Assembly (NCBI GenBank): GCA_020443345.1 | Contig: JAGRIH010000002.1 | Coordinates: forward strand, 2,236 to 66,235 | DNA length: 64,000 nt | Source of the DNA: Halioglobus sp. | GTDB lineage: Bacteria > Pseudomonadota > Gammaproteobacteria > Pseudomonadales > Halieaceae | Direction of reading: 5' to 3' | Part shown: in pieces, positions 1 to 8,441 of the stretch | How positions within the stretch are numbered: position 1 is the first letter of the stretch | How the letters are laid out: every line of letters starts with the position of its first letter | Position numbers and translations under genes: made by a program | The notes under the pieces: model-generated | Databases searched by the model: none | Told to the model about the DNA's origin: nothing | Seen by the model: the letters and a program-made list of their open reading frames with translations, nothing else

Positions 1-1659
1 CATGTCCATGTGGTACCAGTGGTTGATACCCGCACCGAGGATCACCATCGAGCGGCCCTCGGTAGCGGCCGCCGTGGCGGCGAATTCGCGCGCCGTCTGG
101 ATGACTTTGTGCCGCCCTACGCCGGTAATGGTCTCCTGCCACGCCGGTGTATAAGGCACGTCATCGTCATAGCTGCTCGCGACGCCCGCATCGTTCAGAC
201 CTCGATCCAGGCCGTAGTGGGCGAGCAGCAGGTCATAGACCGTGGCGACCAGGGTGCGGCTGCCGTCGGCGAGCGTCAGGTGTCGGGCCGGCACCTTGCG
301 TTTGAGCACTGCCTCGTGGTCGGTGTGGCGAAAATGTTGGCGTTCCACGCCGCCGAAATAGGGAAAGGCGACCTCGGCCAGTTCGTCGTGCTCGTCGAGC
401 AGCGACAGGCGCAAGCGCGCCTCGCGGCCGGCGCCGCCCTCTTTTTCTTCCAGGTTCCAGCGCCCGCTGCCGTCCCAGCGAAAGCCGATGGAACCCTGCG
501 GCACCACCAGTTCGCCGGATTCAGTCAGGGCCAGGGTTTTCCAGTCCGGGTTATCGTGTTGGCCGAGGGCGTCATCGAAATCAGCGGCGCGCAGAAAGCG
601 CCCCGCCGCCAGCCCCCGGCCGGCGTCCTTCAGCTCCACCAGAAAGGGCAGGTCGGTATAGCGCCGGCAGTAGTCGATGAAATAGTCGGTGGGCTCATCG
701 AGGTGGAATTCGCGCAAAATCACATGGCCCATGGCCATGGCCAGTGCCGCGTCCGTACCCTGCTTGGGCGCCAGCCACAAATCGGCAAACTTGGTGGCCT
801 CGGCGTAATCCGGCGAACAGACCACGATCTTGGTGCCGTTGTAGCGCGCCTCGGTCATGAAATGCGCATCCGGCGTGCGCGTCTGCGGCACGTTGGAGCC
901 CCACATGATGATGAACTTGGAGTTGTACCAGTCGGCCGATTCCGGCACGTCGGTCTGCTCGCCCCAGGTCATGGGCGAGCTCGGCGGCAGATCACAGTAC
1001 CAGTCGTAAAACGACAGGCTCACACCGCCGATCAGCGACAGATAGCGCGCGCCGGAAGCGTAGGAGATCATGGACATCGCCGGGATCGGAGAAAAGCCGA
1101 TTACCCGATCGGGACCGTAGGTCTTGATGGTGTAGACGTTGGCCGCGGCGATGATCTCGTTGACCTCCTCCCAGGTGCCGCGCACCAGGCCGCCCAGGCC
1201 GCGTCTGGATTTGTATTCGGCGGCCCTGTCCGCGTCCTCGACAATGGAGGCCCAGGCATCCACCGGATCGGGGTGCTGCGCGCGCGCGGCGCGCCACAGC
1301 TTCAGCAGGCGGCCGCGAATCATAGGGTAGCGCAACCGATTGGCGCTGTAGATATACCAGGAATAACTGGCGCCGCGCGGACAGCCGCGCGGTTCGTGGT
1401 TGGGCAGGTCGGGGCGGGTGCGCGGGTAGTCGGTCTGCTGGGTCTCCCAGGTGACCAGCCCGTCCTTGACGTAGATCTTCCAGCTGCAGGCGCCGGTACA
1501 GTTGACCCCGTGGGTGGAACGCACGATCTTGTCGTGCTGCCAGCGCTGGCGGTAGGCCTTTTCCCAGGAGCGGTCCTCGATGGTGGTCTGGCCGTGGTCG
1601 TCGGCAAACTCGTCCTGAACCTTGCGGAAAAACATCAAGCGGTCGATAAAATGACTCAT
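1..1659 (-). CDS. narG: Respiratory nitrate reductase alpha subunit, 5' part only
   Basis: This is the molybdenum-containing catalytic subunit of the membrane-bound nitrate reductase NarGHI, which reduces nitrate to nitrite on the cytoplasmic face using quinol electrons. Translation from the ATG at 1659 gives 553 residues without a stop to the window edge, against about 1250 in the family, so the gene continues to the left. The N-terminal segment HGVNCTGACSWK, followed by NHEPRGCPRGASYSW, carries the His and three Cys expected to bind the FS0 [4Fe-4S] cluster. The SFYDWYCDLPPSSP region contains the expected molybdenum-ligand Asp. A GGGGAG ribosome site lies about 8 bases before the ATG. No narK lies upstream; the neighbour is purU, whose terminator separates the two. 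I found no convincing FNR or NarL site in the 180 bases before the gene. Confidence 0.95.
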   Translation of the reverse strand, partial: MSHFIDRLMFFRKVQDEFADDHGQTTIEDRSWEKAYRQRWQHDKIVRSTHGVNCTGACSWKIYVKDGLVTWETQQTDYPRTRPDLPNHEPRGCPRGASYSWYIYSANRLRYPMIRGRLLKLWRAARAQHPDPVDAWASIVEDADRAAEYKSRRGLGGLVRGTWEEVNEIIAAANVYTIKTYGPDRVIGFSPIPAMSMISYASGARYLSLIGGVSLSFYDWYCDLPPSSPMTWGEQTDVPESADWYNSKFIIMWGSNVPQTRTPDAHFMTEARYNGTKIVVCSPDYAEATKFADLWLAPKQGTDAALAMAMGHVILREFHLDEPTDYFIDYCRRYTDLPFLVELKDAGRGLAAGRFLRAADFDDALGQHDNPDWKTLALTESGELVVPQGSIGFRWDGSGRWNLEEKEGGAGREARLRLSLLDEHDELAEVAFPYFGGVERQHFRHTDHEAVLKRKVPARHLTLADGSRTLVATVYDLLLAHYGLDRGLNDAGVASSYDDDVPYTPAWQETITGVGRHKVIQTAREFAATAAATEGRSMVILGAGINHWYHMDM

Positions 1660-1842
1660 CGATAAACTCCCCTGTGCAGGTCGGCATGGCACTTCCGCCG
1701 GACGAGACGAGCATGGCGAGCCGCTACCACCGACGAAACGCGACGCAACCCGGGCACCAGTGACAAGTACCGTCTGACGGGCCCATCTGTGCGCTGAAGG
1801 TAAGTGTAGTCCCTTTTCTGGTCTTTACTATCTGTCGGACCG

Positions 1843-1867
1843 AAGAAAAAACGCAGCGGGCGCTGCG
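1843..1867 (-). terminator. Rho-independent terminator after purU
   Basis: Read on the minus strand, CGCAGC-GCCC-GCTGCG forms a six-pair stem with a four-base loop and is followed directly by TTTTTTCTTC. It lies about 100 bases downstream of the purU stop and about 180 bases upstream of narG, so it should insulate narG from purU transcription. The rest of the 1660-1966 gap holds no gene I can support. Confidence 0.8.
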
Positions 1868-1966
1868 GAAAGATTGTTGTGCCCGCGGGTCAGGCGGTGG
1901 AGCGTCTCTGCCAGGCCCGGGCGTCGTGCGGCGCAGTATCCGTCCGCCGGCCCGCCCGAGCGCGGG

Positions 1967-2842
1967 CTACAGAATCACCGTGCGCTGGCCGTTCAGGAAT
2001 ACGCGCTGCTCGCAGTGCAGGCGCACCGCCTGGGACAGCGCCGTGGCCTCGATATCGTGGCCCAGATGCACCATCTGTTCGACCGAGATCTCGTGATCGA
2101 TCGGGCGCACCTCCTGCACGATGATGGGGCCCTCGTCCAGATCGGCCGTCACGTAGTGTGCGGTGGCGCCAATCACCTTTACCCCGCGCTCGTAGGCCTG
2201 GTGGTAGGGGCGCGCGCCCTTGAAGCCGGGCAGGAAGGAGTGATGGATGTTGATGGTGCGGCCGGCGAGCCGCGCGCACAGATCATCCGAGAGAATCTGC
2301 ATGTAGCGCGCCAGCACCAGCACCTCGGCACCGTGTTCGGCGATGACCGACAGTATCTGCGCCTCCTGTGCGGCGCGGGTCGCGGCGCTGACCGGCAGGT
2401 GGTAATAGGGCAGGCCGTACCACTGCACCAGGCCGCGGCAGTCCTCATGGTTGCTCACCACGGCCACGATGTTCGCCGGCAGCGCACCGGACCGCCACTT
2501 GGTGAGCAGGGTGCTCAGACAGTGGTCGTAGCGCGACACCGCCAGCAGCACCCGCGGCTTGTCGTCCATCGCGCGCAGGCTATACTCCATCTGCAGCTCC
2601 CGCGCCAGCGTGGCGATGCGCCGGCGAAATTCCGCCATTGACACGTTCAGCACGCGATCGTCAAACACGCAGCGCAGGAAAAACATCTCGGTGACCGGGT
2701 CGGTGTAGTTCGACACCTCGGTGATAAAGGCGCCGCACTCCAGAAACAGGCCGGAATAGCGCGCCACCACACCCAGGCGATCGGGACACTTGAACGACAG
2801 AATATAAGACTGTCCCGGGTGTGTGGCCTGTCCTTGCGTCAT
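1967..2842 (-). CDS. purU: Formyltetrahydrofolate deformylase
   Basis: PurU hydrolyses 10-formyl-tetrahydrofolate to formate and tetrahydrofolate, balancing the one-carbon pool and feeding formate to PurT. The protein has an N-terminal ACT domain (about residues 10-90) and a formyltransferase-fold catalytic domain (about 95-290). The catalytic triad is visible as Asn and His in INIHHSFLPGFKGA and Asp in TADLDEGPII. An in-frame GTG lies two codons upstream at 2848; the ATG at 2842 is preferred because GGTAGG sits five bases before it. Length (291 residues) is normal. It is followed by a hairpin terminator at 1843-1867. Confidence 0.95.
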   Translation of the reverse strand: MTQGQATHPGQSYILSFKCPDRLGVVARYSGLFLECGAFITEVSNYTDPVTEMFFLRCVFDDRVLNVSMAEFRRRIATLARELQMEYSLRAMDDKPRVLLAVSRYDHCLSTLLTKWRSGALPANIVAVVSNHEDCRGLVQWYGLPYYHLPVSAATRAAQEAQILSVIAEHGAEVLVLARYMQILSDDLCARLAGRTINIHHSFLPGFKGARPYHQAYERGVKVIGATAHYVTADLDEGPIIVQEVRPIDHEISVEQMVHLGHDIEATALSQAVRLHCEQRVFLNGQRTVIL

Positions 2843-2874
2843 CGTCACCTACCGTCGCTGAAAACCCGCAAAGC

Positions 2875-3423
2875 CTACCACATCAGGTCGTCGGGAATAA
2901 CGTACTGCGCGTAGGGATCGTCTTCATCTGCTGTATCGCCTTCTGCGCCGGCCTGGCGCGTATTGAGCAGGACAATTGCCTGGGCATCGCGCTGCCTGAT
3001 CTTCTCGGCCGCGGCAGCCGGCAGCAGTTCGTAGCGCCCATCCAGTTTGGCAATGGCCACCCGGCCCCGGCTCAAGTCATCCTGCAGCCCGGCGGTGACA
3101 TAGAGCTTCTTGATTTTAGTGCCATCGCTAAACTGATAGGGAATATCGCCGCCGTCGCGCGGCAGCCGGTTCATGCTGATCAGCTGTACGATCTGGGCGC
3201 GTATCGCCCTGTGCTGCGCCTGCGCCTGCAACTGACGGTTCAGCGCGCGGTCGCGCTCGGCTTTCTCGGCCATCGCGCGCCGGGCCTGCTCCCTGCCCGC
3301 ATCCGTTTGCGGCTGTCCCTTGGGGCGACTCTTTGCCGCCTTGCGTTTTTCCTGTTTTATCTTTTTGGCCTTCTTGTCATCGACGATTCCGGCCTTCAGT
3401 AGCTGATCCTGCAGCGATTTCAT
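2875..3423 (-). CDS. DUF2058 (YaiL-type) protein
   Basis: The 182-residue protein matches the DUF2058/YaiL family of gammaproteobacteria. It begins MKSLQDQLLKAG, then has a long, highly charged Lys/Arg/Gln-rich helical stretch (about residues 17-75). A small conserved domain follows with the typical YQFSDGTKIKKLYV segment, and the C-terminus ends in acidic DDPYAQYVIPDDLMW. The family is annotated as nucleoprotein or polynucleotide-associated, but its biochemical role is not established. It lies 32 bases upstream of purU on the same strand and may be co-transcribed with it. Confidence 0.85.
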   Translation of the reverse strand: MKSLQDQLLKAGIVDDKKAKKIKQEKRKAAKSRPKGQPQTDAGREQARRAMAEKAERDRALNRQLQAQAQHRAIRAQIVQLISMNRLPRDGGDIPYQFSDGTKIKKLYVTAGLQDDLSRGRVAIAKLDGRYELLPAAAAEKIRQRDAQAIVLLNTRQAGAEGDTADEDDPYAQYVIPDDLMW

Positions 3424-3637
3424 GGTGTCAGCCTTTGCGTGTGCCGCCAGTGCGGATAATTATCCCCGAATCGCGGCGCTGCTGGCAACGCCGCCTGCGC
3501 GCGACCGGCAGAGCGCGGCCGTTACAAGGCAGACACGCAATGCTACCATCACTGTCTGAGTGCCATGGGCGCTCGTTGAAGCCATCGGAGCGGTGCGAGA
3601 TACTGAGCGACAACGTGCAACAGGTGAACCTCCCGCA

Positions 3638-3715
3638 GTGAAGGCCAGGATACTGTTTTGGGTCGTGTTCAGCGTGCTGGCCCTGGCGCTCGCCGTCATT
3701 CAGTTCGTGCCCTGA
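3638..3715 (+). CDS. Possible 25-residue single-span membrane peptide
   Basis: A GTG-started reading frame encodes VKARILFWVVFSVLALALAV followed by IQFVP, one hydrophobic helix and little else. An AGGTGA ribosome-site-like sequence lies about ten bases upstream. It sits in the otherwise empty 3424-3745 gap, ending 30 bases before the cardiolipin synthase gene on the same strand. It could be a small membrane protein, the remnant of a longer gene, or chance. The remainder of the gap shows nothing I recognise. Confidence 0.25.
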   Translation: MKARILFWVVFSVLALALAVIQFVP

Positions 3716-3745
3716 GGGCACGCGACAAAGGAGGCGCAGCGCCAC

Positions 3746-5185
3746 TTGGAGACCACACTGTACGCTGAGATCATCGCCGTGGTCGTCGTGCTGTTTTACG
3801 TCATGGCGATCGCCTCCGCCGTGGAGGCGATTCTCAGGACGCGCACCGCGCCGGGTGCGGTGGCCTGGACCATCTCCCTGCTCTCCTTTCCCCTGCTGGG
3901 GGTGCCGCTGTACCTGGTGTTCGGCCGCAGCAAGTTCGCCGGCTACCTGGACAAACGCAATGAGATAGAGCTCGCCGCGAAACGCCTGCTGCAGCGCACC
4001 AGCGGCTCGGTGGAGCAGCACATCGTCCAAGTGTCCGTCGATACGCCGCTGTATTCCAGCCTGTTCAATCTGGCGCGCGTACCGGCCACACGCGGCAACC
4101 TGGTGGACCTGCTGATCGACGGCGAGCAGACCTTTGACAGCATCGCAGCGGGCCTAGCCGCGGCTGAACACTACATACTGTTCCAGTTCTACATCATTCG
4201 CGACGACCAGTTGGGCAGGCGGGTGGGCCGCATCCTGCAGGACAGGGCCCGCGCGGGGGTCCAAGTATACCTGTTGTACGACGAAATCGGCAGCCGCCGT
4301 TTCGAGCGCACGCGCCTGTGCCGGCAACTGCAGATGACCGGTGTGCACGTGGCGCCATTCAACACCACCCAGGGGCGCCGCAACCGCTTCCAGCTCAATT
4401 TTCGCAACCACCGCAAGATCGTCGTGGTCGATGGCAGATACGCCTGGATTGGCGGTCACAACATCGGCGATGAATACCTGGGCCTGAACCGTCGCCGCGG
4501 CGCCTGGCGCGACACCCATACGCGGGTGCAGGGCCCGGCGGTGCTGGGGGCCGAGCTGGCCTTTGCCACGGACTGGCTGTGGGCCACGCAATCACACCTG
4601 AGCATCGACTGGGAGTTTCGCCGCGACCCCCGGGGCGACAGCACGGTGCTGGTGTTTCCCACCGATCCGGCTAGCGAATACGAGGAGGCGGGGCTGATGT
4701 TTCACCAGGCCATCGTGGCCGCTCGGGAGCGCATCTGGATCGCCAGTCCCTACTTCGTGCCCGATCAGGGTATCGTCGCCGCGCTGCAACTGGCGGCGCT
4801 GCGCGGCGTGGATGTGCGCGTGATCATTCCCGACCGGCCCGACGGGCGGGTGGTGGGCATGGCCAACTGGTCCTACACCCAGAAACTGCTCCCGGTCGGC
4901 GTAAAAGTGTACCGCTACGAGCGCGGCTTTATGCACCAGAAGGTGTTCTTGAAGGACGACCAGGTGGCCGGCGTCGGCACCGCCAACTTCGACAACCGCT
5001 CGTTCCGGCTCAACTTTGAAATCACGCTGCTGGTGCAGGACCCGGCTTTTGCCGCGCAGGTCGAGAACATGCTGCGCGAGGACCTGCGGCACTGCCGCCA
5101 GGTCAGCATGCGCGAAATCGACGACAAGCCATTCTGGTTTCCGCTGGCGATGGGCGTGGCGCGCCTGTTTGCTCCAGTGCTGTAG
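3746..5185 (+). CDS. cls: Cardiolipin synthase, phospholipase D type
   Basis: Cardiolipin synthase condenses two phosphatidylglycerol molecules into cardiolipin and glycerol at the inner membrane. The 479-residue protein has two N-terminal membrane helices (about residues 7-30 and 38-60), then two phospholipase D domains with complete HxKxxxxD motifs. The first is at H222/K224/D229 (HRKIVVVD) and the second at H397/K399/D404 (HQKVFLKDD). The start is a TTG: AAAGGAGG lies about 11 bases upstream and no better in-frame start covers the first helix. The downstream neighbour is convergent. Which of ClsA, B or C it corresponds to functionally is not certain; the two N-terminal helices favour ClsA. 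Confidence 0.92.
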   Translation: METTLYAEIIAVVVVLFYVMAIASAVEAILRTRTAPGAVAWTISLLSFPLLGVPLYLVFGRSKFAGYLDKRNEIELAAKRLLQRTSGSVEQHIVQVSVDTPLYSSLFNLARVPATRGNLVDLLIDGEQTFDSIAAGLAAAEHYILFQFYIIRDDQLGRRVGRILQDRARAGVQVYLLYDEIGSRRFERTRLCRQLQMTGVHVAPFNTTQGRRNRFQLNFRNHRKIVVVDGRYAWIGGHNIGDEYLGLNRRRGAWRDTHTRVQGPAVLGAELAFATDWLWATQSHLSIDWEFRRDPRGDSTVLVFPTDPASEYEEAGLMFHQAIVAARERIWIASPYFVPDQGIVAALQLAALRGVDVRVIIPDRPDGRVVGMANWSYTQKLLPVGVKVYRYERGFMHQKVFLKDDQVAGVGTANFDNRSFRLNFEITLLVQDPAFAAQVENMLREDLRHCRQVSMREIDDKPFWFPLAMGVARLFAPVL

Positions 5186-5226
5186 AAATGTCGCAGCGGT
5201 GCGCGGTCTGCATGACTGGGATATGG

Positions 5227-6576
5227 CTAAGCCAGCACCCCCATCACGAAAATCACCGCCAGTGCCGGGGGCACCACGAAGCGGATCAGGAAGTGCCAGA
5301 TCTCATAGCCCGCAGTATTGAGTGAGGCCAGCTCATCGCGGGAGTCGGTCTTGTCGACGGCCCAGCCGACAAACACCGCGATCAGCAGGCCGCCCACCGG
5401 CAGCAGAATCTGGTTGGAGAAATAATCCATGATATCGTTGAAGTTCCGGCCGCCCATACGCAGCCCCTCGATGGCGTTGTAGGACAACAGACTGATCACG
5501 CTCAATACCGCTACCGATCCAACGACCAGCAGGGCGCTTTTGTGGCGCGGCATGCCGAAACGCTCCTCCACCCAGTGATTGACCGCCTCCACCAGTCCCA
5601 CCATCGAGGTAATGCCGGCCACCGCCAGCATGGTAAAGAACAGCACACCGAACAGATGCCCCCCCGGCATCTGCGCAAAAGCCACCGGCAGGGTCTGGAA
5701 GATCAGGCCGGCTCCCGCGGCGGGGTCCAGGCCGTGGTGAAACACGGCGGGAAAGATCACCAGCCCCGCTATCAGGGCCACCGACGTATCGGCCACGACA
5801 ATAATGATCACCGACCGGGTGATCGACACGGAGCGGGGCAGATAGGAGCCGTAGGTCATCATGCCGCCCATGGCCACGCTGATGGAAAAAAAAGCCTGTC
5901 CGATAGCCGCCAGCACCGCGGCCGGCCCGATCTTGCTGAAGTCGGGCGTGAACAGCCAGCGCAGGGCCTCGCCAAAGCCACCGGCGAAGTAGTTATAGGT
6001 CGCCAGCCCCACCAGCAGCAGAAACAACAGGGGCATCATGATGCTCACCGCGCGCTCGATACCGTCTTTCACGCCACTGTAGATAATCAGGCCGGTGATG
6101 CCCAGTCCGACGAGTGTCCAGAACAGCATGCCGGGCGTATCTGCCAGCACCGACTGAAACTCCGCGGCAGCCAGGTTGCCGTCCATCCCCGCAAAGCCGG
6201 TCGCGACGGCCTTGTACAGGTACCACAGCACCCAGCCGACCACCCCGGCATAGACGATTTCAATGGTAAAGGCGGCCAGCAGCCCCATACCGCCGATCAA
6301 CTGCCAGTGGCGCGAACGACCACTGCGACGTGCCACATTGGCCACAGCCACAGGGGCGCTGCCCTGTCCCCGGCGCCCGATCAGCACTTCGGCCATCAGC
6401 ACCGGCATGCCGACGGCGAAGGCGCAGGCCAGGTAGACCAGCACGAAGGCGGCGCCGCCGTTCTCGCCGGTGACATAGGGAAAGCGCCAGATATTGCCCA
6501 GGCCCACGGCAAAGCCCACCGAGGCCATCAGGAATGCAAAACGCGATGACCAGTGCGCGCTGCCTGCTGTCGCCAT
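5227..6576 (-). CDS. Sodium-dependent neurotransmitter-family (NSS/SNF) transporter
   Basis: A sodium-coupled symporter of the SNF family (LeuT fold), probably importing amino acids or related solutes across the inner membrane. The diagnostic first helix FLMASVGFAVGLGNIWRFPY is present, including the unwound Gly-containing segment that binds sodium and substrate. About eleven to twelve hydrophobic segments follow. The ATG at 6576 (MATAGSAHW) is preferred over an upstream in-frame start because GGAG lies about nine bases before it and family members begin just before the SRFAFLMA segment. That gives 449 residues, normal for bacterial members. Substrate cannot be told from sequence. Confidence 0.92.
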   Translation of the reverse strand: MATAGSAHWSSRFAFLMASVGFAVGLGNIWRFPYVTGENGGAAFVLVYLACAFAVGMPVLMAEVLIGRRGQGSAPVAVANVARRSGRSRHWQLIGGMGLLAAFTIEIVYAGVVGWVLWYLYKAVATGFAGMDGNLAAAEFQSVLADTPGMLFWTLVGLGITGLIIYSGVKDGIERAVSIMMPLLFLLLVGLATYNYFAGGFGEALRWLFTPDFSKIGPAAVLAAIGQAFFSISVAMGGMMTYGSYLPRSVSITRSVIIIVVADTSVALIAGLVIFPAVFHHGLDPAAGAGLIFQTLPVAFAQMPGGHLFGVLFFTMLAVAGITSMVGLVEAVNHWVEERFGMPRHKSALLVVGSVAVLSVISLLSYNAIEGLRMGGRNFNDIMDYFSNQILLPVGGLLIAVFVGWAVDKTDSRDELASLNTAGYEIWHFLIRFVVPPALAVIFVMGVLA

Positions 6577-6651
6577 GTCTTGTTCTCCAGAAATTGTTGT
6601 TATGGGCGCCAGTCTACACAAAAGCGCCAGCCGCGCCAGCCGGCGCCAAAC

Positions 6652-8439
6652 TCAGACCGGCAGCGGCTGTGCCGCCCGCTGTAGCCAGGCCAGCTCGGCA
6701 CCGGCCAACAGCGGGCCGATGCGCTCGGCCACGCGCCGGTGGTAGTCGTTCAGCCAGGCCAGCTCGTCCGCGCCCAGCAGGGACAGCTCCAGCAGGCGCC
6801 CATCGAAGGGCACCAGGGTCAGGGTCTCGAATTCCAGCATGGGGCGGTAGGCGCCTTCGATGGCGACCTCGCGCACCGCCACCAGGTTTTCACAGCGCAT
6901 GCCGTAGGCGCCGTCGCGGTAATAGCCGGGCTCGTTGCTGACGATCATGCCGGGGCGCAGCGCCACGTCACTGGGTACCTTCGATATGCGCTGCGGGCCC
7001 TCGTGCACGCTCAGAAATACGCCCACGCCGTGACCGGTGCCGTGATCGTAGTCGCAGCCCTCGCGCCACAGAAACTGGCGTGCCAGTGCGTCGAGTTGCG
7101 TGCCGGTGGTGCCGGGTGGGAAGCGCGCGCGGGCCAGTGCGATGTGGCCCTTGAGCACCAGCGTGAACATGCGGCGCACCGCCTCACCCGGGTCGCCGAT
7201 GGCCACCGTGCGCGTGATATCGGTGGTCCCGTCCGTGTACTGGGCGCCGCTGTCCACCAGGTAGACGGAATCCATCGTCAGCGGCGCGGGCACCGCATTC
7301 AGGTGGTTGTAATGGCACATGGCGGCGTTGGCCCCGGCGGCGGAAATGGTGTCGAATGACAAATCGTGAAAGTGCTCACCCGCGGCGCGCAGTTCGTAGA
7401 GACGATCGGCCAGCACCGCCTCGTCGTGCAGGCGGCCCGCGGCCACTTCCGCGTCCAGCCACGCCAGGAAACGCACCACGGCCACAGCGTCCCGCACATG
7501 GGCGCGGCGCGTGCCGGCCAGTTCCACGGCGTTCTTGCAGGCCTTGGGCAGCAGTACCGGATCGTCCGCGGCCAGCAGCGTAGCGCCGCACTGCTCCAAC
7601 AGCATCTGTGTCCAGGCGTTGGCGCTGTGCGGATCGGCCAGCACGGTGCGGCCGCGGCAGGCGGCGAAGACCTCGGCGGTAGCCGCTTCGGGCAGCACCC
7701 TGACACCCTCGCCCACATGCGCGGCGAGGCCCTCGGGCACCCGGGCCGGGTCCACCAGCAGCGTGAGTTGTGCATCCGAGTGCAGCACGGCGCAACACTG
7801 CAGCACGGGCAGGCGGGGCACGTCGCGGCCGCGCAGATTCAACAGCCAGCTTACCGCATCCGGTGCGAAGACCAGGCTGGCGTCGGCGCCGCGCGCGGCT
7901 ATCTCACTGGCGACGCGACGCCGCTTGTCCCGGCTGGATTCACCGCTGCAGCGCTCGTCCAGCAGCAGGGCGCTGCGCACCACCGGCGCCGGCCGGTCCC
8001 GCCAGCAGCAATCCACCAGGTTGTCGCTGTCGGCTACCAGTTCAATACCATCGGCGGCCAGCGTCGAGCGGGTTTCACGATACCAGTGCAGCGTGTGCAG
8101 GCGCGGGTCGCAGGCCACCTGCGCCCCCGCCGACAATCGCTGTAGCAGCCACGCCGCGGGCGGCTCGTCGATCAGGTGGCAGTAGTCAAACAGCTCGGCA
8201 CTGACCTGGCTGCGCACCTGCGCCGTGTAGCGGCCATCGACGAATATCCCCGCGCGCCGCGGCAGGACCACCGCCAGACCCGCCGACCCGCTAAAGCCAG
8301 TCAGCCAGCGCAGGCGTTCCCTGTGCGCCGGAATATACTCGCCCAGGTATTCGTCCGCCCGCGGCACGATCAGCGCAGCGTAGCCCCGTTGCGCCATCAC
8401 CGCGCGCACGGCGGCGAGGCGCTGCGCCACCGGCTGCAT
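6652..8439 (-). CDS. Aminopeptidase P family (M24B) Xaa-Pro peptidase
   Basis: A dimetal peptidase expected to release N-terminal residues preceding proline. Two creatinase-like N-terminal domains (about residues 1-300) precede the pita-bread M24 domain (about 305-540). All five metal ligands are visible: D396 and D407 in LVDSGAQYTDGTTDITRT, H470 in GTGHGVG, E503 in SNEPGYY and E517 in MRCENLV. A C-terminal extension to 595 residues is typical of the longer, eukaryote-like aminopeptidase P subfamily rather than the 440-residue PepP. It ends 75 bases before the symporter start and lies two bases after the serine hydrolase stop, so co-transcription with a peptide or amino-acid uptake role is plausible. 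Confidence 0.92.
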   Translation of the reverse strand: MQPVAQRLAAVRAVMAQRGYAALIVPRADEYLGEYIPAHRERLRWLTGFSGSAGLAVVLPRRAGIFVDGRYTAQVRSQVSAELFDYCHLIDEPPAAWLLQRLSAGAQVACDPRLHTLHWYRETRSTLAADGIELVADSDNLVDCCWRDRPAPVVRSALLLDERCSGESSRDKRRRVASEIAARGADASLVFAPDAVSWLLNLRGRDVPRLPVLQCCAVLHSDAQLTLLVDPARVPEGLAAHVGEGVRVLPEAATAEVFAACRGRTVLADPHSANAWTQMLLEQCGATLLAADDPVLLPKACKNAVELAGTRRAHVRDAVAVVRFLAWLDAEVAAGRLHDEAVLADRLYELRAAGEHFHDLSFDTISAAGANAAMCHYNHLNAVPAPLTMDSVYLVDSGAQYTDGTTDITRTVAIGDPGEAVRRMFTLVLKGHIALARARFPPGTTGTQLDALARQFLWREGCDYDHGTGHGVGVFLSVHEGPQRISKVPSDVALRPGMIVSNEPGYYRDGAYGMRCENLVAVREVAIEGAYRPMLEFETLTLVPFDGRLLELSLLGADELAWLNDYHRRVAERIGPLLAGAELAWLQRAAQPLPV

Positions 8440-8441
8440 GC

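Noticed and set aside
10-1665. Long plus-strand open frame opposite narG
   Set aside because: It lies antisense to a clear narG reading frame; GC-rich codon third positions keep the opposite strand open. Its translation is low-complexity and resembles no family.
1660-1842. FNR/Anr box (TTGAT-N4-ATCAA) upstream of narG
   Set aside because: Read on both strands, no segment keeps both half-sites.
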